From Thelonectria olida (Eukaryota; Ascomycota; Sordariomycetes; Hypocreales; Nectriaceae), in assembly GCA_020736575.1 (NCBI GenBank), contig JAGPYM010000008.1:620001-684000 (forward strand): a DNA stretch of 64,000 nt. Reading direction: 5' to 3'. Positions 59,406 to 64,000 of this stretch are shown in pieces. The notes beneath the pieces are model-generated. The model was not told the origin of the DNA. It did not search any database and saw only the letters and a list, made by a program, of their open reading frames with translations. A program made the translations under genes and the position numbers. Position 1 is the first letter of the stretch, and each line of letters starts with the position of its first letter.

Positions 59406-61367
59406 ATGGCACCGTTTGTGCGCCCGGTAGTTCGTTCGGCGACTTTCCCCGTGGCTCGGCGCCCAAGACCGACATCGCAGTTGTGCGCCGCCTCCAGACC
59501 TCTCAACACCAGCTTGGAACACCAACACGTTAGCTCTGCACGTCCTCGTCGACTTCAAACTTCTGCGAAGGGGGGTCTTCGTGCGCTATTTCCAACGACC
59601 CATTCAATATCATTAGAGCCTTCTTTTGAACCGTCGTTACGGACCGGTTGTAAACGACCCGTCCTTCGGACTAACGGCTTGTGGCCTCGATACATTGCGG
59701 CACAGAAACGCAACTTTGTTACCTACTTTGTCACACATCTTCCGTCATCTTCCGTCCACCCAGATTCCCGCCTGTCGCGAGGACCCGGTCATAAATTGCC
59801 TCGCGATGCCTCGACCCCTCACACCCCGAGCCCGGGGTCCGCTCCCGCTGTAGCCCCGCCATATATCCCGTCAACAAGAGACCTGACTGTTGTGCGCATT
59901 CCCATGCGCCGTGCCAAGCACCACCTTGGAGTGTCGACTGACCGAGGAAGCCGGCCATATAACGAGGATAGAGACCAGGCAGGCACAATCAGTATCCCGG
60001 CCTTTGCTAAGAGAGCACCTAGGAGTGTACAACAGAAACCAGGAGAAGCGACGCCGGCGGATAGTGCCCTTGGAGACCCTCAGGTGTTCTATTTCGGTGT
60101 ATTTGATGGCCATGGAGGGACTCAATGTGCCGACTTTGCTCGCGATGAGTTGCCCGGCTACATCGAGAATGCGGCAAAAGAATTCGGGTTGCAAAGCACT
60201 CTGCGCAAGAGGAAACCTGGACGATACAATTCCAACACCAAATCAGCACCCGAGGCCCCTTCAACGACGAAAGAGGCCCTTGATGCCGTGGAAATGAAGG
60301 ATGCCGAAGAGATCAAGAAAGAGATCAAGTCCAACGCCGGTTTCGTCGATGGCAAACCAGTCCACGGAGAGCCGATGCATAGTGCAGCGTCCCCCCCTGC
60401 CGAATTGACGGATCGTGCTAAAGCTATCCAACTGGAAAAGGACCTGGTTATGGACTATAGGAAAACCATTGGTGGCTACTTTCGGCGTTTCCATCCCGAA
60501 CACTTTGTCCTATCCAACGAGAAGTCTGAGGACGAAGGAGACATCACAATCGAATCAGTCCTGACTTATGCCTTCCTGCGCGCCGACCTTGACTTTGTGT
60601 CGGCCCAGGCCCAAAAGGTAGATCCCGATGACTCTCGGGCTAGCGATACTCCGCTGAACAACGACGAGATCCTAGGTGCTCCCTCGACACCGTTGGGACA
60701 TGACATTGGCGGCCCTACGCGATTCAAGGGAGGTTCTACGGCCTCCATCGCCCTCATTTCCACGCCCACCGCCGCGCCCTTCTGGCACCCTGCCGCACAG
60801 TCTACTCTCCTTTGCGCCCACGTCGGCGATAGCCGTATCCTCCTCTGCGACACTGCGACAGGGCTCGCCTCACCCCTGACGTCGGATCACCATCCGAGCA
60901 ACCCCACTGAGACCCGCCGTCTCCGTCGATATGCCCCGGCTGGATCCATGGTGTCCGGCGATAGTTTTGGCGAGGAACGAATCGCCGGCCTCGCAAACAG
61001 CCGGTCGCTCGGTGACATGAAGAGTAAGCGTATCGGTGTTTCTGCAGAACCAGAAATCACTCGCGTCGAAATGGGCCCAGCTGAATACTCCTTTCTTGTT
61101 CTCATGTCGGATGGCATCTCAGGCACGCTCAGCGACCAGGAGATTGTCGACGTCGTCAAGGAGGCCCGCACCCCGGAAGAAGGCGCTCGAAGCGTTGTCA
61201 AGTACGCGACAGAGGTGTCTTCAGACGGCGACAACGCAACTTGCCAGGTAGTTCGTCTTGGTGGTTGGGAGCGCCGCTCCGAGGGCGGTTTGGGTAGCTT
61301 GGGCACAAAGGAGATTCGCGACATGCGCATCGCCGAAGCCCAAGATCCCCGGCGCGGTAAGATGTGA
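59406..61367 (+). CDS. PTC6: PP2C-type Ser/Thr phosphatase, probably mitochondrial
   Basis: Single exon, 653 residues. The PP2C core carries RPYNEDRDQ (about 183), FGVFDGHGG (about 230), VGDSR, LANSRSLGD, MSDGISG (about 567) and DNAT, that is all Mg/Mn-binding aspartates. The first 60 residues are Arg/Ser/Ala-rich without acids (MAPFVRPVVRSATFPVARR), a typical mitochondrial presequence. Among fungal PP2Cs this points to Ptc6, or the related Ptc5/Ptc7 mitochondrial group; Ptc6 is the better guess because of a long insertion (about 260-420) between the core strands, but orthology is not proven. Members act on mitochondrial targets such as pyruvate dehydrogenase. The start is the first ATG of the frame. 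Confidence 0.87.
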   Translation: MAPFVRPVVRSATFPVARRPRPTSQLCAASRPLNTSLEHQHVSSARPRRLQTSAKGGLRALFPTTHSISLEPSFEPSLRTGCKRPVLRTNGLWPRYIAAQKRNFVTYFVTHLPSSSVHPDSRLSRGPGHKLPRDASTPHTPSPGSAPAVAPPYIPSTRDLTVVRIPMRRAKHHLGVSTDRGSRPYNEDRDQAGTISIPAFAKRAPRSVQQKPGEATPADSALGDPQVFYFGVFDGHGGTQCADFARDELPGYIENAAKEFGLQSTLRKRKPGRYNSNTKSAPEAPSTTKEALDAVEMKDAEEIKKEIKSNAGFVDGKPVHGEPMHSAASPPAELTDRAKAIQLEKDLVMDYRKTIGGYFRRFHPEHFVLSNEKSEDEGDITIESVLTYAFLRADLDFVSAQAQKVDPDDSRASDTPLNNDEILGAPSTPLGHDIGGPTRFKGGSTASIALISTPTAAPFWHPAAQSTLLCAHVGDSRILLCDTATGLASPLTSDHHPSNPTETRRLRRYAPAGSMVSGDSFGEERIAGLANSRSLGDMKSKRIGVSAEPEITRVEMGPAEYSFLVLMSDGISGTLSDQEIVDVVKEARTPEEGARSVVKYATEVSSDGDNATCQVVRLGGWERRSEGGLGSLGTKEIRDMRIAEAQDPRRGKM

Positions 61368-61870
61368 TGGAAGCGTCGTCACAAACCAAAACCATCTCTC
61401 TCCGAGCCAAGGGGGTCCTCGGGAAAGGAAGTATGAGGATACCATAACAACATATGGCACATTGTCTCGTATATTCCAGCAATTTACTTGTCTCTACTTT
61501 GTTTGTTTATTTGTACAGCATATGGTCGGGAGTTTGGAGGGCATAGCGAAGCGAGTGGTTCAGCAGTTCAGCCGTCCAGCGGGGAGTGTAACAAAGATCA
61601 CGTATCTGCTTGTCGAGGATGGGGAATCTGCTCGGTCGGCTTACATGTGTGGCATGTTGCAACTTGTACGAGGTGATAGCTACACTTTATCATAGACCAA
61701 AAATATGTGTCGATTGAATAACCTCTGAAGGCTTTTCTTTCTAGTGTTGGGTATCTCAGCGGCCGTTTACTCGTCATCCCGATCCTGATCGTTGACCCAA
61801 ACACCGACTCCCCCTTGAGCTATGCCCTCAATTTCATCCAACCCAAAGTGTTTTCCTGTAGTCTCTATGC
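61368..61870. other. Intergenic, facing 3' ends of PP2C gene and het-C
   Basis: 503 bp with both 3' UTRs. No gene seen. Confidence 0.7.
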
Positions 61871-63940
61871 TCAGTACCTAGGACCCTGGCCGGGATACTG
61901 GTTCCATGAAGAGGGTCCCTGGTTAGGCGGAGGTTGCCCATAGGGAGGTTGTCCGTATGGTGGCTGCTGTCCATACTGTTGCTGTGCGTACTCCGGTTGT
62001 CCGTAGGGAGGATACTGAGGAGCACCGTATCCTGGGCCTCCGTACTGCTGAGGTGGTCCGGGAGGGGGAGCGCCCCATTGACCCGGTGGCGGCGCGCCGT
62101 ATCCCTGCGGAGGAGGAGGACCGCCATAGCCGCCGTAAGAGGGCTGAGGAGGAGGAGCATTGTAACCGCCCTGGGGAGGTCCCTGTTGGTTATAACCACC
62201 ATCAGACGAGCCATACGAAGGGTTTTGCCCATAATTGTAGGACTCTCTGCCACCACCAGGCATAGGTGTGCTGGAGAGATAATCCTTCGAGGGGTCGCCA
62301 TCTTTGCCAGCCATGGAATCCATGTCGCGAGTGCTGATCTGGGACCAGAGACCGCCAGCTGTCTTGCCATGGCCGCCGTAGGTTGTGTGAGAACCACAGC
62401 CGCCATCATGACTGACACCACGGCTGCCATCTTTGGAGTTGAGAATATGGTTCTTGTGGTTCTTGACGGACTCAGACGAGAGGATATGAGCAAGCTCATG
62501 ACGGCGGGGGTGCTCGTTAGCCCACTTCTTGACCGTGTTGTACATGTCACGTTGAATCTCAACATGGTCGTTGCGGGCAGCGGGGTGGTGGAATGCGCGG
62601 AGAATGTCGTTCATAATTTCATCAACAGAAACTGATGTGTTCTCCCAAGCATGGAGAATACGCCTGAGGTCTTGGTTAGTCGGAATAGAATGACTGGTGT
62701 CAATGATAGTAACTCACGGGACGACATATTGGACGATAGTGGCGGCGATACGACCCGCGAGGGAGTTGAGGATGTTCGTGAAGTGGTCCTTGGACAGCAT
62801 GGAATGCGTGGGATCGGAGCATCGAGGATTCTCCCAAGGCTCAAGCTGGGACTTGGCGCTGGCACTGATAACACCAGACGAGCCATCCTTCAGAGACTTG
62901 GAGACCTGGTTGATGATGGGTCTAATGAAAGGGGCAAGAAGGCCGAGGATGAAAGCCGTCAAGGTCTCACCAATCTTCTCGAGGAGCTTCTCTAGACCTG
63001 GAATCTTGCTGATACCGCGACTAATAGCCTTGACGATCTTGTCTCGGAACTCGAGAATGGGATAGATCTGGCCTGCCACCTTGACAGGGTCGAAGTTGGG
63101 GCTCATACCAGGGACGACGTTGACGTTGTCACGGGTCAAGTCACCTCTCGCCTGCTGATGGTTCATCCGTTCCTGAGCATCTGATGCGGACTTGAGATCT
63201 CTGGCCTGAGAAGCGAAGCCATCACCAACGCCGGGCAGGGTTCCCACCAGAGAGATAAAGTCAGTGGGGGCACCTAGTCCAAAGAAACCTCGGGACGAGG
63301 AACCACCACCGCTGGAAGTACCCTCTGCGTTCTTCAGGGCAATGTCGACTTCATCAACTTCGGCCTGGGTAAAGTGGTCGGTTGCTTCTCCAATGACGGA
63401 GTGCAAGAAGTCAACAGCTCCAAAAGTGCCGGTGACAAGGGGAAAGACACGCTTCCCATGGAGATTGATCTCGGTGGCTGATCCACAATGGGCAAAGACA
63501 GCGTGATAGCCAAGTTCGCGCAGGGCAAGCTCGCAGTAGTTGCTGTGAGCACTGAAATCTTCCATACAGTGCAGAGCCTGACCGAGACACCTAAGAGCTT
63601 CGCATAGATCCTCCTCCTTGCCGTGCTTGGCACCGCTGGTGTAGAGGCGGCCAAAGTGGATAGACCTGGCAAAGCTGTATCGAAGATAGGATGCGCTGGT
63701 CGCCCATTGGCCGGTTTCGTTTGCGATATAGTTTTTCATTCCCGTTCGAGGATCTATCTGGGTTTCGATTGGTTGGACGGGGCCGCGCAGTCGTGGGTCA
63801 AAGGTTCGGGCATCGAGACCGTCTCCGTAACCAAGGGGGTTGTCGATGTGTTCCTCAGGGCGATACACACCGAGACGCTCCTCCGTCACTTCAAACTCCT
63901 CGGTGGCATATCCGAAAGCCATGAACGACATGACCCAAAC
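61871..63940 (-). CDS. het-C: HET-C family protein (5' truncated by the window edge)
   Basis: Exons 62718-63940 and 61871-62663 (54 bp intron, phase 2); 671 residues seen. The 5' exon(s) lie beyond the right edge: 63941 onward is an intron end (CTAAC branch, CCCCAG acceptor). The exon opens VWVMSFMAFGYATEEFEVT and continues RLGVYRPEEHIDNP, diagnostic for the Neurospora HET-C domain. LGQALHCMEDFSAHSNYCE resembles the conserved zinc/His region. The last 130 residues are Gly/Pro/Tyr/Gln-rich with repeated YGQPP and GAPPPG units. Known: het-c alleles control heterokaryon incompatibility in Neurospora through a short polymorphic stretch; most fungi have an ortholog without proven recognition function. 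The signal peptide of the family would lie off-window. Confidence 0.92.
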
Positions 63941-64000
63941 CTGGGGCAGGGTTAGAGTTTCCGGACCAAATGGCTGAGAAGTCAATGGGATGTATCGACT

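Overview
This window is nuclear DNA from a filamentous ascomycete. Short spliceosomal introns (46-82 bp) with GT..AG ends and CTAAC-type branch sites interrupt most genes. Recognisable products include Zn(II)2Cys6 factors, a HET-C protein, OMP decarboxylase with the long filamentous-fungal insertion, and a dispersed intron-bearing tRNA-Ala. Gene content fits Sordariomycetes (possibly Hypocreales); species cannot be named from sequence alone.

Layout. 0-4 kb: 3' end of an unidentified coiled-coil gene (+), then a TCP11/SOK1-like gene (-). 4.0-13.4 kb: about 9.4 kb with no gene I can support. 13.4-16.6 kb: KSH1 (-) and TAF13 (+) share a 445 bp divergent promoter, followed by pyr4 (-). 16.6-20.2 kb: intergenic DNA with a 0.15 kb MITE-like element. 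20.2-24.4 kb: SLC35G-type transporter (+) facing an HMG-box factor (-). 26.3-31.8 kb: RVB1 (-), a Zn2Cys6 regulator (+) and an amidohydrolase (-) whose 3' ends face. 32.3 kb: tRNA-Ala(AGC). 33-38.2 kb: dynactin p150 (+) and SEC65 (-). 39.2-46.1 kb: CCCH zinc-finger protein (-) and a second Zn2Cys6 factor (-). 47.9-49 kb: PIS1 (+). 49.8-56.9 kb: FET3 (-) and FTR1 (+), a divergent reductive iron-uptake pair. 57-58.5 kb: BTB-like protein (-). 59.4-61.4 kb: PP2C phosphatase (+). 61.9 kb to the right edge: 5'-truncated het-C (-).

Most genes are unrelated housekeeping loci. The functional pair is FET3/FTR1, ferroxidase plus permease. Its 3.8 kb shared upstream region carries three exact ATCWGATAA elements, the site of the SRE/SreA GATA repressor of iron uptake. 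The Zn2Cys6 regulator beside the amidohydrolase may be a regulator-enzyme pair, but that is only positional inference.

Many reading frames here are open only from non-ATG codons or lie antisense to real genes; I left them out. Starts were chosen at ATG codons, and exon boundaries were joined by hand from splice signals, phase and family conservation. No clearly new multi-gene system is visible. The most useful leads are the iron-regulon promoter, the one-codon first exon of KSH1, the MITE-like element, competing splice sites in the CCCH gene, and the long empty interval.
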